Assembly: GCF_016907755.1 (NCBI RefSeq)
Contig: NZ_JAFBCN010000001.1
Span: 2,542,001 to 2,606,000, forward strand
Length of the DNA stretch: 64,000 nucleotides
Direction of reading: 5' to 3'
From: Cellulosimicrobium cellulans
GTDB taxonomy: Bacteria; Actinomycetota; Actinomycetes; Actinomycetales; Cellulomonadaceae
Made by a program: the position numbers and the translations under genes. The notes under the pieces were generated by a model. That model worked only from the letters and a program-made list of their open reading frames with translations. It had not been told where the DNA came from and did not search any database. Below are positions 19,133 to 31,287 of the stretch, piece after piece; positions within the stretch are counted from its first letter, which is position 1, and the number at the start of each line of letters is the position of its first letter.

Positions 19133-20365
19133 GTGCGCGTCCTGCTCGTCATCGACCAGTTCGAGGATCCCACCAACGGGACCACGATCTCGGCCCGGCG
19201 CTTCGCCGTCGCCCTGCGCGAGCGCGGCCACGAGGTGCGCGTCGCGTGCTGCCGAGGTGCGGCCCGCCCGGGTGACGCCGACCCCGAGAACCGCGCGGAC
19301 GGCGTCGTGCGCTACCGGCTGGAACCCCTCGGCGTCCCGGGCTTCAACAGGGTGATCGCGGGCCAGGGCTGGGTGCTCGCCAAGCCTGACGACGACGTGC
19401 TGCGCGACGCCCTGGGCTGGGCCGACGTCGCGCACGTCATGTCGCCGTTCTGGCTGGGCTCCCGCGCCAAGCGGCTCGCGGACGCGCTCGGCGTCCCCTC
19501 CACGGCCGCGTTCCACGTGCAGCCGGAGAACGTCACGTACAGCCTCGGCCTGGGGCGGGTCGCGCCGCTGAACGACCTCGTTTACGCGATGTTCCGTCCG
19601 TTCTACGACCGGTTCGGGCACGTCCACTGTCCCAGCCGGTTCATCGCCGGGGAGCTGCGCGACCACGGCTACCGGGCGGCCCTGCACGTGGTGTCCAACG
19701 GCGTCGACCCGGGGTTCGTCCCGCGCACGCTGCCGAAGAGCGCCGACCTGGCCGGCCGGTTCGTCATCACCATGACGGGGCGGCTGTCCCGTGAGAAGCG
19801 GCAGGACGTGCTCCTCGACGCCGTCGGGCGGTCCCGGCACGCCGACCGTATCCAGGTCGTGCTCGCCGGCCGCGGTCCGCTCGCCGAGCGGTACGCCCAG
19901 CAGGGCGCGTCGCTGCCGCACCCGCCGAGGATCGGCTTCCTCGCCCAGGACGGGCTCCGGGACGTGCTGGCCATGAGCGACCTGTACGTGCACGCCGCCG
20001 ACGCGGAGATCGAGGCCCTCGGCTGCCTCGAGGCCGTCGCGACCGGCCTCGTCCCGGTGATCTCCGACTCCCGCGCGTCGGCGACCGGGCAGTTCGCGCT
20101 CGACGAGCGCAGCCTCTTCCGCGCCGGGGACGCCGCAGACCTCGCGCGCGCGATCGACTACTGGGTCGAGCACGACGAGGAGAGGACCCGCATGGGTCCG
20201 GCCTACGCCGCGGTCGGCCGGGAGCACGCGCTCGACGTGTGCGTCCCGCAGGTCGAGGACATGCTGCGCCTGGCGGTCGTCGAGGGAGGCGGCTCGGTCG
20301 ACTCCGCGCCGGTCGACCGGGACGACGCCGAGCACCGGGCGCCGGGGCGCTCGCATGAGTGCTGA
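19133..20365 (+). CDS. Glycosyltransferase family 4 protein
   Basis: 410 residues with a GT-B fold. The N-terminal domain opens VRVLLVIDQFEDPTNGTTISARRFAVAL. The C-terminal nucleotide-sugar domain has the MTGRLSREKRQDVLLDAV element and an EALGCLEAVATGLVPVIS segment corresponding to the EX7E motif. It resembles GDP-mannose or glucosyl-diacylglycerol transferases. The last 35 residues are acidic and unstructured. The GTG at 19133 follows AAGGGAGCC. Its end overlaps an acyltransferase gene by 11 bp, suggesting a joint role in a membrane glycolipid; the product is not known. Confidence 0.85.
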   Translation: MRVLLVIDQFEDPTNGTTISARRFAVALRERGHEVRVACCRGAARPGDADPENRADGVVRYRLEPLGVPGFNRVIAGQGWVLAKPDDDVLRDALGWADVAHVMSPFWLGSRAKRLADALGVPSTAAFHVQPENVTYSLGLGRVAPLNDLVYAMFRPFYDRFGHVHCPSRFIAGELRDHGYRAALHVVSNGVDPGFVPRTLPKSADLAGRFVITMTGRLSREKRQDVLLDAVGRSRHADRIQVVLAGRGPLAERYAQQGASLPHPPRIGFLAQDGLRDVLAMSDLYVHAADAEIEALGCLEAVATGLVPVISDSRASATGQFALDERSLFRAGDAADLARAIDYWVEHDEERTRMGPAYAAVGREHALDVCVPQVEDMLRLAVVEGGGSVDSAPVDRDDAEHRAPGRSHEC

Positions 20366-21032
20366 CCGCCGCGGTCACGGGTCCGCGGCGCCGCGGCTCT
20401 GGAGCCGTTTCGACTCGGTCTTCTTCGACGTCGCGATGGCCGTCGTGCGGTGGTACGGGTACGTCGTCCACGGGCTCCGGGTCACGGGGCGCGAGCACCT
20501 CGCCGCCGAGCGCAGCGGAGTCGTCACGGTCGCCAACCACGTGCACTACCTGGACGGACCGTGGGTCGCCGGGCAGCTCCGCGGCCGGCGCGCCGCCGTC
20601 GTCTCCCAGCCCTCGAACTTCCACCTGCCCGTGGCGGGCGTCCTGGTCAGCCACCTGCTCGCCGTCCCGCTGCCCCGCGGGCCGGGCGAGCTCTCCGCGT
20701 TCGAGGCGCGGCTGCGCCGGACCCTCGACGCCGGCCAGGGCGTGCACTTCTTCCCCGAGGGCGCGCTGGTCATGTACGACACGACCCTGCGCCCGTTCCG
20801 GCGCGGTGCGTTCGTCTACGCCTGCCGGCTGGCCGTGCCCGTCGTGCCGATGGTCTTCACCTACGGCCGACGGCCGTGGTGGCGCCCCCGACCACCGATC
20901 CGGCTGACGATCCTCCCGGCCGAGCATCCCCGGGGCGCCGCTCCCGCCGACATCGCCGAGCTCCTCGCCCGCTGCCGGGCGGCGATGGAGTCGGTCGTCG
21001 CAGGGGCTCCCGACGACGTCGCCCGGCGGTGA
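20355..21032 (+). CDS. 1-acyl-sn-glycerol-3-phosphate acyltransferase family protein
   Basis: 225 residues of the PlsC family. The catalytic HX4D motif is NHVHYLD (His62, Asp67) and the glycerophosphate-binding block is FPEG (133-136). A hydrophobic N-terminal segment (about 22-38) probably anchors it to the membrane. It starts inside the glycosyltransferase gene (ATGAGTGCTGA), so the two are translationally coupled. It could acylate a lysophospholipid or a glycolipid made by its partner. Confidence 0.88.
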   Translation: MSADRRGHGSAAPRLWSRFDSVFFDVAMAVVRWYGYVVHGLRVTGREHLAAERSGVVTVANHVHYLDGPWVAGQLRGRRAAVVSQPSNFHLPVAGVLVSHLLAVPLPRGPGELSAFEARLRRTLDAGQGVHFFPEGALVMYDTTLRPFRRGAFVYACRLAVPVVPMVFTYGRRPWWRPRPPIRLTILPAEHPRGAAPADIAELLARCRAAMESVVAGAPDDVARR

Positions 21033-21103
21033 GGACTCCCGGGCCTACAATCGCTCGTCCCGGCAACGGTGCCGGCAGCACGACCGAAGGAGTCCCGACA
21101 CCC

Positions 21104-21811
21104 ATGCTCGCCGCGTGGGGCGCGCTCGCCCTGCTCACCCTCGTCCACCTCACCGCGCAGCTCGCCGGCGCCTCGACGCTCGCCGACACGTCGCAGTGGT
21201 TCCTCATGCCCTTCCTCGCGGTCTGCCTGTGGCTCGCGACCCGACGACGCGACGGCGGTGGCTCGGGTCGGCGCTCGCGGCTGGTCCGGTTCACGCTCGT
21301 CGCGCTGGGCTTCTCGTGGCTCGGTGACACGGCGCCCGACCTCGCCGACGGGGACACGGCGTTCCTCGTCATGGTCGGGTTCTTCCTCTGCGCCCAGGTG
21401 ACGTACACGCTCGCGTTCTGGCCCTTCCGCGCCGGGTCGGTGCTCCGTCGTCCGCTCGCGCTCGCGCCGTACCTGGTCGCCTTCGTCGCACTCGTCGTCG
21501 CGTGCGCGCCCGGTGCCGGGTCGCTGCTCGTCCCGGTCGTCGTGTACGGCGCGTGCCTCGTGCTGATGGCCGTGACGGCGACGGGCGTGGACCGCCTGGC
21601 GGCCGTCGGCGGGGCGGTCTTCCTCGTGTCGGACGCGCTCATCGCCCTCGACGCGTTCGCGCCGTGGTACGCCCTGCCCGCGCACGGCTTCTGGGTGATG
21701 CTCACCTACGTCGTCGGGCAGCTGCTCCTCGTCCTCGGCGTGCTCCGGCGGGAGCGCGCCGCAGCGGTGCCCGTCGAGGAGAAGGGCGGCGCCGCGTGGG
21801 CGTCGACGTGA
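21104..21811 (+). CDS. YhhN/TMEM86 family membrane protein (lysoplasmalogenase-like)
   Basis: 235 residues with about eight hydrophobic helices. Family hallmarks are FSWLGDTAPD in the third helix region and VFLVSDALIALDAF near the C-terminus, with conserved acidic residues in the membrane. Eukaryotic members hydrolyse the vinyl ether of lysoplasmalogens; the bacterial role is less clear. A TACAAT -10 (21046-21051) and an AAGGAG site precede ATG 21104, so it has its own promoter after the lipid gene pair. Confidence 0.82.
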   Translation: MLAAWGALALLTLVHLTAQLAGASTLADTSQWFLMPFLAVCLWLATRRRDGGGSGRRSRLVRFTLVALGFSWLGDTAPDLADGDTAFLVMVGFFLCAQVTYTLAFWPFRAGSVLRRPLALAPYLVAFVALVVACAPGAGSLLVPVVVYGACLVLMAVTATGVDRLAAVGGAVFLVSDALIALDAFAPWYALPAHGFWVMLTYVVGQLLLVLGVLRRERAAAVPVEEKGGAAWAST

Positions 21812-21839
21812 CGCTCGCTGGTTCCCGCTGACCCGACCC

Positions 21840-22409
21840 TCAGGCGTCGAGCGAGCGGACGACGCGCGCGGGCGTGCCGACGACGACGGTGCGTGCCGGG
21901 ACGTCCCGGGTGACGACGGAGCCGGCCCCGACGACGGCGTCGTCCCCGATCGTCACCCCGGGGAGGACGGTCACGTTCGCGCCGAGCCACACGTTGCGGC
22001 CGAGGACCACGGGCGCGGGGTGCATGTCGGCGCGCCGGGCCGGGTCGAGGTCGTGGTTGAGCGTCGTGAGGACGGCGTTGTGCCCGATGAGGCAGCCGTC
22101 CCCGACGGTGATGCCGCCCTGGTCCTGGAACCGGCAGCCGGAGTTGATGAAGACGTCTCGGCCGAGGGCGATGTTCTTGCCGAAGTCGGCCGTGAACGGC
22201 GGGAAGAGGGTCACGGACTCGTGCACGGGCCTGCCCGTCAGGTCCGCGAGGAGCTCGCGGACGCGCTCGGGCGAGCGGTACGCACCGTTGAGCTCGCCGG
22301 CGACGCGCAGCGCCTCCTGGCTCGTGCGGTGCATGACGGCGTGCAGCGGCGAGCCGCCGGGGATCGTCCGCCCGGCGTCGAGCTCGGCCAGCAGGTCGTC
22401 CAGGTCCAC
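21840..22409 (-). CDS. Sugar O-acetyltransferase (LacA/NodL/Maa type)
   Basis: 189 residues. A short N-terminal helical domain is followed by a left-handed beta-helix of hexapeptide repeats (ITVGDGCLIGHNAVL, VVLGRNVWLGANVTVLPGVTIGDDAVVGAGSVV). LNHD carries the catalytic His; a maltose- or galactoside-type acetyl-CoA transferase is likely. The GTG at 22409 lies nine bases after the regulator's stop with GAGAGGAA before it, so it is cotranscribed with the XRE gene. Confidence 0.85.
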   Translation of the reverse strand: MDLDDLLAELDAGRTIPGGSPLHAVMHRTSQEALRVAGELNGAYRSPERVRELLADLTGRPVHESVTLFPPFTADFGKNIALGRDVFINSGCRFQDQGGITVGDGCLIGHNAVLTTLNHDLDPARRADMHPAPVVLGRNVWLGANVTVLPGVTIGDDAVVGAGSVVTRDVPARTVVVGTPARVVRSLDA

Positions 22410-22418
22410 GTGTTCCTC

Positions 22419-23297
22419 TCAGTCGGTGCGCGACGGCGCGGTGGCCGGAGCCTCCGCGGCCGCCCAGGACGCGAGCAGGCGCAGCGACTCCTCGGTCGGG
22501 GAGCCGGGGGTCGCGGTGTACACGGTCATGCCGAGCCCGGGGTCGCCGTGGAGCTCGAGCGTCTGGTAGTGCAGCTCGAGGTCCCCGACGACGGGGTGGC
22601 GGAAGGTCTTCTGCCCGGCGTAGTGGCGGCGCACGTCGTGGGACGCCCATAGCTCGCGGAACCGCTCGCTCCGCGTCGAGAGCTCGCCCACGAGGGCCTG
22701 GAGGCGCCGGTCGTGCGGGCTGCGGCCGGCCTCGCGGCGCAGGATCGTGACGTTCGTCCACGCCGCGCGGTCCCAGTCGGGGTAGAAGTCGTGCGACGCG
22801 GGGTCGAGGAAGATGTGCCGCGAGAAGTTCGCCGGGCAAGCCAAGCCCGCGACCATCGGCGCGTACATCGCGTACCCGAGCGCGTTGGCTGCGACGAGGT
22901 CCATGCGGTTGTTCTGGATGAACGCGGGCGCCGTCGTGATCGCGTCGAGCAGGTACTGCAGCTCGGGGCGCACCGGGGTGTCGCCGTGGCCGCGCTGCGG
23001 GCGGGCGCCGACAGGGTTCGCGGTGCGCGCGAGGTCGAGCAGGTGCTCACGCTCGGCCGTGTCGAGGAGCAGGGCACGCGCCACCGACTCGAGCACGACG
23101 TCGGACACGCCCCGCAGGTTCCCGCGCTCGAGCCGCGTGTAGTAGTCCACGCTCATGCCGGCGAGCCGGGCGACCTCGTCGCGGCGCAGCCCCGCGACGC
23201 GGCGACGGCCGCCGAACGTCTCGATGCCGGCCTGCTCGGGGGTCACCCGGGCCCGGCGGCTCATGAGGAACTCGCGCACCTCGGAACGGTTGTCCAT
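22419..23297 (-). CDS. XRE-family regulator with MmyB-like ligand-binding domain
   Basis: 292 residues. An N-terminal Cro/C1 helix-turn-helix (about 35-85; RDEVARLAGMSVDYYTRLERG) precedes the MmyB-like domain, recognisable from NRMDLVAANALGYAMY and HPVVGDLELHYQTLELHGDPGLGMTVYTA. Such proteins often control a neighbouring dehydrogenase or reductase. I start at the ATG at 23297 behind GGAGG. The upstream alcohol dehydrogenase gene and the downstream acetyltransferase gene are on the same strand and likely cotranscribed. Confidence 0.88.
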   Translation of the reverse strand: MDNRSEVREFLMSRRARVTPEQAGIETFGGRRRVAGLRRDEVARLAGMSVDYYTRLERGNLRGVSDVVLESVARALLLDTAEREHLLDLARTANPVGARPQRGHGDTPVRPELQYLLDAITTAPAFIQNNRMDLVAANALGYAMYAPMVAGLACPANFSRHIFLDPASHDFYPDWDRAAWTNVTILRREAGRSPHDRRLQALVGELSTRSERFRELWASHDVRRHYAGQKTFRHPVVGDLELHYQTLELHGDPGLGMTVYTATPGSPTEESLRLLASWAAAEAPATAPSRTD

Positions 23298-23355
23298 GGC
23301 CTCCACGTCTTTCACGGTACGTCGGGACGACGGCCGGTCGCCCGACGTCGTCCGA

Positions 23356-24398
23356 TCAGAACGCGACGAGCGTCTTGAGGGACTCGCGGCGGTCCATCGC
23401 GGCGTAGCCCTCGGCGATGTCGTCGATCGCGACGGTCTTGTCGAACACCCGGCCGGGGTCGATCTCGCCGCGGAGCACCTGCGGGATCGCGTCCTCGAGG
23501 TACGCGCGGACGGGCGCGGGCCCGCCGGTGAGCGTGATGTTGCGGCCGAACAGCGAGCCGAAGCCGACCGGTGCGTCCTCGTACTGCGGGACACCGACGC
23601 GGCTGATCACGCCCCCCGCGCGCACGACGCCGTAGGACTGCTCGTAGGCGGGCATGTGCCCGACGGCCTCCAGCACGACGTGGCTGCCCAGGCCGTCCGT
23701 GAGGTCGAGGACCCGCTGGATCCCCTCCGCACCGCGCTCGGCGACGACGTCGGTCGCGCCCCACTCGCGCCCCAGGTCGGTCCGCGACGTGTGGCGGCCC
23801 ATGAGGATGATGCGCTCGGCGCCCATCTGCCGTGCGGCGAGCACGGCGGACAGCCCGACGGCGCCGTCGCCGATCACGGTGACGGTCGTCCGCGCGGAGA
23901 CGCGTGCCCTGTGCGCCGCGTGGTAGCCGGTGAGGTACACGTCCGAGAGGGTGACCAGCGAGGGGAGGAGCGGGCTCGTCTCGTCGACGTCCGGCACGGC
24001 GACCAGGCTGCCGTCCGCGAGCGGGATGCGCGCGAGCTCGGCCTGCTGGCCGCCCACGTCGCCGGGGTTGCCGTAGAAGCCGCCGTGCGGGCACGCGGTC
24101 TGGAAGCCGTCGCGGCACACGGGGCACGTGTTGTCCGACCACGCGAACGGCGCGATCACGAGATCGCCCGCGCGGACGGTCGTGACGGCCGACCCGGTCT
24201 CCTCGACGACGCCGAGGAGCTCGTGCCCGATCGGGACGCCCTGGTCGGTGTGCGGCATGGAACGGTAGGGGTGCAGTCGGACCCGCAGACGCACGCGCGC
24301 ACCGTGCGCACGATCGCGTCGGTGGGCTCGACGATCGTCGGGTCGGGACGGGTCTCGACGCGGACGTCGCCCGCGCCGTAGATGACGGTGGCCTTCAA
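23356..24398 (-). pseudogene. Zinc-dependent alcohol dehydrogenase, frameshifted
   Basis: The family sequence is split between two frames. The N-terminus (KATVIYGAGDVRVETRPDP through CVCGSD) reads in one frame from a likely TTG at 24398. The rest (HPYRSMPHTDQGVPIGHELLG to the stop at 23356) reads in another. The junction, near 24266-24272, needs one extra C after GSD. With it, a 347-residue enzyme results, with catalytic Zn ligands (CVCGSD, GHE), structural cysteines (NTCPVCRDGFQTACPHGG) and the cofactor motif GDGAVG. It is either a recent pseudogene or a sequencing error; every visible downstream motif is intact. Confidence 0.75.
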
Positions 24399-24404
24399 GG
24401 AGCT

Positions 24405-24430
24405 CTCCGTTACCGGTGGGAAACTGGTGC
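24405..24430 (-). promoter_or_regulatory. Possible operator upstream of the alcohol dehydrogenase
   Basis: ACCGGT-N5-ACTGGT forms an imperfect dyad at about 24412-24428 in the short gap before the dehydrogenase start. The XRE regulator downstream could bind it. This is suggested by position only. Confidence 0.25.
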
Positions 24431-24562
24431 GCTCACCATTCGACACCGGGCTCGCAGCCTCTTGGGAGTCCCGCTCCAACAGGGTTCTGGCAGTACCTGG
24501 TTCGGGATCGGTGACGAGGGTCCCGAGAGGCGTCTCGCCGAGGCCCGGATGTCAGGCATGCT

Positions 24563-24990
24563 TCAGCGCCAGGTCGTCGGATCCCACGGGTTGACGGTCT
24601 CGACCTCGAGCGGACCGAAGTGCTTGACGTTGCGTGTGGCGACCACGGCTTCGCAGGACCGCGCGGTTGCGGCGATGACGGCCTCGTCGAGAGGGGCGTG
24701 CTCCGGCACGCCGAAGGTGGCGAGGACCCGTGCCGCGGCGAGATCGAAAGGCGCGACGCGCTCTGCGAAGGCGGGGAGGACGTTCTCCTCGAACCATCGG
24801 CGCAGGATCATGCCCTGAGCGGCGGCGTCCCCCGTTCCTTGGCAACGATCCCGCGCTCGATCTCGGCGATCGTCAGTGCAGCGACGTACTGGTCGCGGAC
24901 CGGGATCGAGGACGCCCAACGCTCGACGGTGGGATGGCGTCCTCGAACGCGCAGCGACGACACGACGCTGGTGTCGAGGAGATACCTCAC
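24563..24990 (-). pseudogene. PIN-domain toxin (FitB/VapC type), frameshifted
   Basis: The N-terminal half starts at GTG 24990 ([20 protein letters not shown] to IVAKERG) and carries Asp6 and a Glu in LTIAEIERG, two of the PIN acidic residues. The C-terminal half, in another frame, has PLDEAVIAATARSCEAVVATRN and ends at 24563. The frames meet at a five-G run near 24825-24830 (minus strand); one more G would restore about 142 residues. As it stands the protein ends early at 24808 and lacks part of the active site. It overlaps the antitoxin remnant (GTGA). Confidence 0.75.
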
Positions 24991-25199
24991 AGGTCGACGT
25001 CGCGCGACGTCAGGCCGACGCGCTGCGGCTCGAACTCGAGGTCGGCGCCCTCGTCCGTCCCGAGCAGGTCGACCATGGTCACCGGGTCGCGGGCAAGTGC
25101 CGTCGTGAGCAGACTCCGGGCCTCTGCCTCCACTGAACGGTGGTGCTGCTTCGCGCGTGCGCGGAGGGCTGCTTTGGTGCCGGCAGGGTTGACAAGGCC
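24987..25199 (-). pseudogene. FitA/VapB-type RHH antitoxin, N-terminally truncated remnant
   Basis: In the frame ending at TGA 24987-24989 the translation contains [20 protein letters not shown] followed by [10 protein letters not shown], the helix-turn-helix part of FitA-like ribbon-helix-helix antitoxins, then an acidic linker and a toxin-binding tail. The expected N-terminal beta-strand and start codon are missing: upstream in the same frame is the TGA that ends the endonuclease V gene (25200-25202). No good start codon precedes the conserved part, so the antitoxin is probably lost. Confidence 0.65.
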
Positions 25200-25748
25200 T
25201 CAGGCGCGAGCAGGGGCGGAGCGCGCGATCCGGTCGACGAGCCGCAGCGGGTCAGGGATGCGCCCGCCGCCGGGGAGGTCCGTGACCAGTCGTGCCGCGG
25301 AGCCCAGGTCGATCCCCGTCGCGGTGACGTGGAGCGGACGGGCACTCGCGCCGCGCAGGATCTCGACGGCGTGCGCCGCGGACCGGAACGGCGTCTTCGC
25401 GACACCGATCACCGTCGGAGCAGCACCCGACCGCGCCACGTGTGCCCCCAGGCCCGGAGTTCCGTCCGCGTCGAGCGTCACGTAGCCGTCGACGATCAGC
25501 AGGTCGAGAGCAGCGACCTGCGAGAGTACGGCGAGCAGCGGCGGGAGCTCGCGCTCGAAGAACCGTCCGGGCACGTACGGCGCGACGGTGGGTACCCAGA
25601 CGGTCCGTGTCTCCAGCACGTTCCGGAACGTCGGGTCCGCGGCGACGACGACCGCGGCGTTCGCCCCGCCGTCGGGCGGGTAGTGGACGTCCACCGCCGC
25701 CGAGAGTCCGTGCCGGAGGGAGGCGCGGTCCGACGGCGGTGGGCGCAT
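25200..25748 (-). CDS. nfi: Endonuclease V family protein
   Basis: About 182 residues, shorter than E. coli EndoV (about 220). It cleaves DNA next to deoxyinosine. Conserved pieces are AAVDVHY (first catalytic Asp, Asp20), [12 protein letters not shown] (catalytic Glu), [11 protein letters not shown] (second Asp) and VIGVAKTPF. The ATG at 25748 lies 11 bases after the parC stop, so cotranscription with parC is likely. Its stop codon abuts the decayed antitoxin in the same frame, which suggests a rearrangement joined the two. Confidence 0.82.
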   Translation of the reverse strand: MRPPPSDRASLRHGLSAAVDVHYPPDGGANAAVVVAADPTFRNVLETRTVWVPTVAPYVPGRFFERELPPLLAVLSQVAALDLLIVDGYVTLDADGTPGLGAHVARSGAAPTVIGVAKTPFRSAAHAVEILRGASARPLHVTATGIDLGSAARLVTDLPGGGRIPDPLRLVDRIARSAPARA

Positions 25749-25759
25749 CGGCTCGTGCC

Positions 25760-28210
<2,451 letters not shown>

Positions 28211-28413
28211 GTGCCTGCGGGCTCCTGCCGTTCGGTGCGCCGCGAGGGCGCGGGATCTGTGCCGGCGTGCGCCGGTGGTGGCGTGCTGCGGTTGCGCGCC
28301 GCACGCGAGGGTACGCCAACCGTCCGACACGCCGCGTCGCGATGTCTGTCGAGGGACCATTGTCCTCCCCGGTCGGGCCGGGGTGGCGCAGGCGCACCGC
28401 GCTGGGGACCGCA

Positions 28414-31215
28414 TAGCCTGGGGGCGTGAGCGACGGCGGCGCAGCCGGGCGGGGCCCGGACCGGTACCCGGTGGAGTGGGAGGCGGACGTCGTCCTGCGC
28501 GACGGGACGACGACGCACGTGCGGCCCATCCGTCCCGAGGACGCGGACGCGCTGCAGCGGTTCCACGTGGGCCAGTCCGAGCGCTCGACCTACCTGCGCT
28601 TCTTCGCCCCCATGGAGCGGCTCTCGGAGCGCGACCTGGAGCGGTTCACGCGCGTCGACCACGTCGACCGCGTCGCGCTCGTCGCGGTCCGCCCGCGGGA
28701 CGACGCGGACCCGGCCGCCGAGGAGACGGCCGACGACGCCGGCGAGGACATCATCGGCGTCGCGCGCTTCGACCGCACGGGCACGGGCGAGGCGGAGGTC
28801 GCCTTCAACATCGCCGACTCGGCGCAGGGCCGGGGGCTGGGGTCCGTGCTGCTCGAGCACGTCGCCGCGGCGGCGCGCGAGCGCGGCGTGCGGCGCTTCA
28901 CCGCCGAGGTGCTGCCGCAGAACGGCAAGATGCTCGCCGTCTTCCGCGAGGCCGGGTACGACGTGCGCCAGCAGATGGACGACGGGTTCGTCCAGGTGAG
29001 CGTCGACCTCGACCCCACGGAGCGGTCGCGGGCCGTCATGGCCGACCGCGAGCACCGCGCGGAGGCGCGGAGCATGCAGGGGCTGCTCGGTGCGACGAGC
29101 GTCGTGCTCGTCGGACCGGGGCTGCCGCTCGACGGCCGGGACCCCGACGACGTGCCCCTCGACCGCGTCCTCGCGCACCGCGCCCTGGCCGCGCTCGTGC
29201 GCAGCCAGGGCGTCACCGTCCACGTCGTGGGCGGTGGCGCGGACGTGCCCGACGGCGGGACGTCGTCCCGCGTGCACGCCACCCTCGCCGACGTCCCCGG
29301 CCCGGTGGACCTCGCGGTCGTCGCCCTGCCGCCGCCGGACGCCATCGAGGCGGTCCGCCAGCTCGCGCGCCTCGAGGTGCGCGGCGTCGTCGTGCTGTCC
29401 GCCGGGTTCGCCGAGACCGGGCCGGACGGGCTCGCGCTCCAGCGCGAGCTCCTGCGCGTCGCGCACACGGCGGGGCTGCGCGTCGTCGGGCCCGCGAGCT
29501 ACGGCCTGCTGCGCACGGGCGAGACCCGCGAGCGGCCCGCGCTCGCGGCGACGCTCGCCGAGGACCTGCCGCTGCCCGGCGCCGTGGGGCTGTTCAGCCA
29601 GTCGGCGCCGATGGCCGTCACGCTGCTCGCGACGACGGCGCGGCGCGGGCTGGGCGTGTCGTCGTTCCTGTCCGCGGGGCACAGGGCCGACGTGTCGGGC
29701 AACGACCTCATGCAGTACTGGCAGGACGACGCCGCGACGCAGGTGGTCTGCCTGTACCTCGAGTCGATCGGCAACCCGCGCAAGTTCTCGCGCATCGCGC
29801 GGCGACTCGCGTCGGTCAAGCCGGTCGTGGTCGTCACGGCCGGGCGCTCGGGCCAGGTCGTGCCGCCCGGCCACGCCGTGCGCTCGACGCGCGCACCCCG
29901 CCGCACGCTCGAGGAGATGCTGCGCCAGTCGGGCGTGATCCGGGCCGAGAACACGCACCACATGATCGACATCGCCCAGCTCCTCGCGCACCAGCCGCTC
30001 CCGGGTGGGCGCCGCGTCGGCATCCTCGCCAGCTCGGCGTCGCTCGCCGCGCTCGTCGCGGAGGCGTCGTCGTCGGCGGGCCTCGTCGTCGCACGGTCGG
30101 ACTTCCTGCCCGAGGACGCGTCGCCGGCCGAGCTCGCCGCCACGGTCGACGCGCTCTACGCGCCCGACGCGTGCGACGTGGTCGTGGTGGTCCAGGTCCC
30201 CGTGGTGCACCCTCGCCGCGAGGACGTCTCCCACGCCGTGGCGCTCGCGGCGGCCCGGACGGGGCGCACGACCGTCGCGAGCATGCTGGGGCTCCACGGC
30301 CTCACCGACGAGCTCTCGGCCCCGGCGCCCGACGGCGGAGCGTCCGACGCCCTGCTGCGGGTCCCGGCCTACTCCACGCCCGAGGACGCGGTCGCCGCGC
30401 TCGGCGCCGTCGTGCGCTACGCCCGCTGGCGCGAGGCGGACCACGGGACGCCCGTGCGCCCCGCGGGCGTCGACGCGGGCCGCGCGCGCGCCCTCGTCGA
30501 GGGCGCGCTCGCGGGCCGGGACGCCGTCGACCTCGACCCCGCGACGACCGCCGACCTCCTCGCGTGCTACGGCGTGCGCCTGTGGCCCGCACGCCGGGTC
30601 CGCACCGCCGACGAGGCGGTCGAGGCGGCGCGCGAGGTCGGCTGGCCCGTGGCGCTCAAGAGCACGGCGGCCGGGCTGCGCCACCGCGCGGACCTCGGCG
30701 GCGTCCGCCTCGACATCGCGGACGAGATGGAGCTCCGCTCCGACGTCGCGCAGATGCGCGAGGCGCTCGCGGCCGTGCTGCCCGGCGCCGCCGACCAGCC
30801 GTTCGAGGTGCAGGCCATGGCCGACGCGGGTGTCGCGTGCGTGGTGCGCTCGACCGAGGACCAACTCTTCGGCCCTGTCGTGTCGTTCGGCCTCGCGGGC
30901 GACGCGGTCGACCTCCTGGGCGACGTCGCGTACGGGGTGCCGCCGCTGACCGACGTGGACGTCGCGGCCATGGTGCGGTCGGTGCGGGCGGCTCCGCGGC
31001 TCTTCGGGTACATGGGCACCCACGTCGTGGCCACGGCCGCGCTGGAGGACGTCCTGGCGCGGGTGTCCGTGCTCGCGGACGACCTGCCCGAGGTGCGCAG
31101 CCTCGAGCTGTACCCCGTCGTCGTGTCCGAGCACGAGGCCGCGGTCCTCAGCGCGCGCGTCACGCTCGCGGACGCCCAGCGCGCCGACGCGCTGCGTCGC
31201 GCCCTGCCCGGCTGA
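28414..31215 (+). CDS. PatA-like GNAT acetyltransferase fused to an acyl-CoA synthetase (ADP-forming)-like domain
   Basis: The coding part is GTG 28426 to 31215 (929 residues); 28414-28419 is its TAGCCT -10 box, seven bases before the GTG, fitting a leaderless mRNA. A GNAT acetyltransferase (about residues 20-205; [21 protein letters not shown] is the acetyl-CoA loop) is followed by a CoA-binding Rossmann region, a succinyl-CoA-ligase-like region ([28 protein letters not shown]) and an ATP-grasp domain. Streptomyces PatA has the GNAT first, like this; E. coli PatZ has the reverse order. It likely acetylates lysines of acyl-CoA synthetases. Confidence 0.87.
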
Positions 31216-31287
31216 GGTCCGCCTCGTCCGTCCACAGGCGCCGAGGGCGGGTGGCCGCGGCCGCTCGCCGGATGGGAGAATGCGCGG

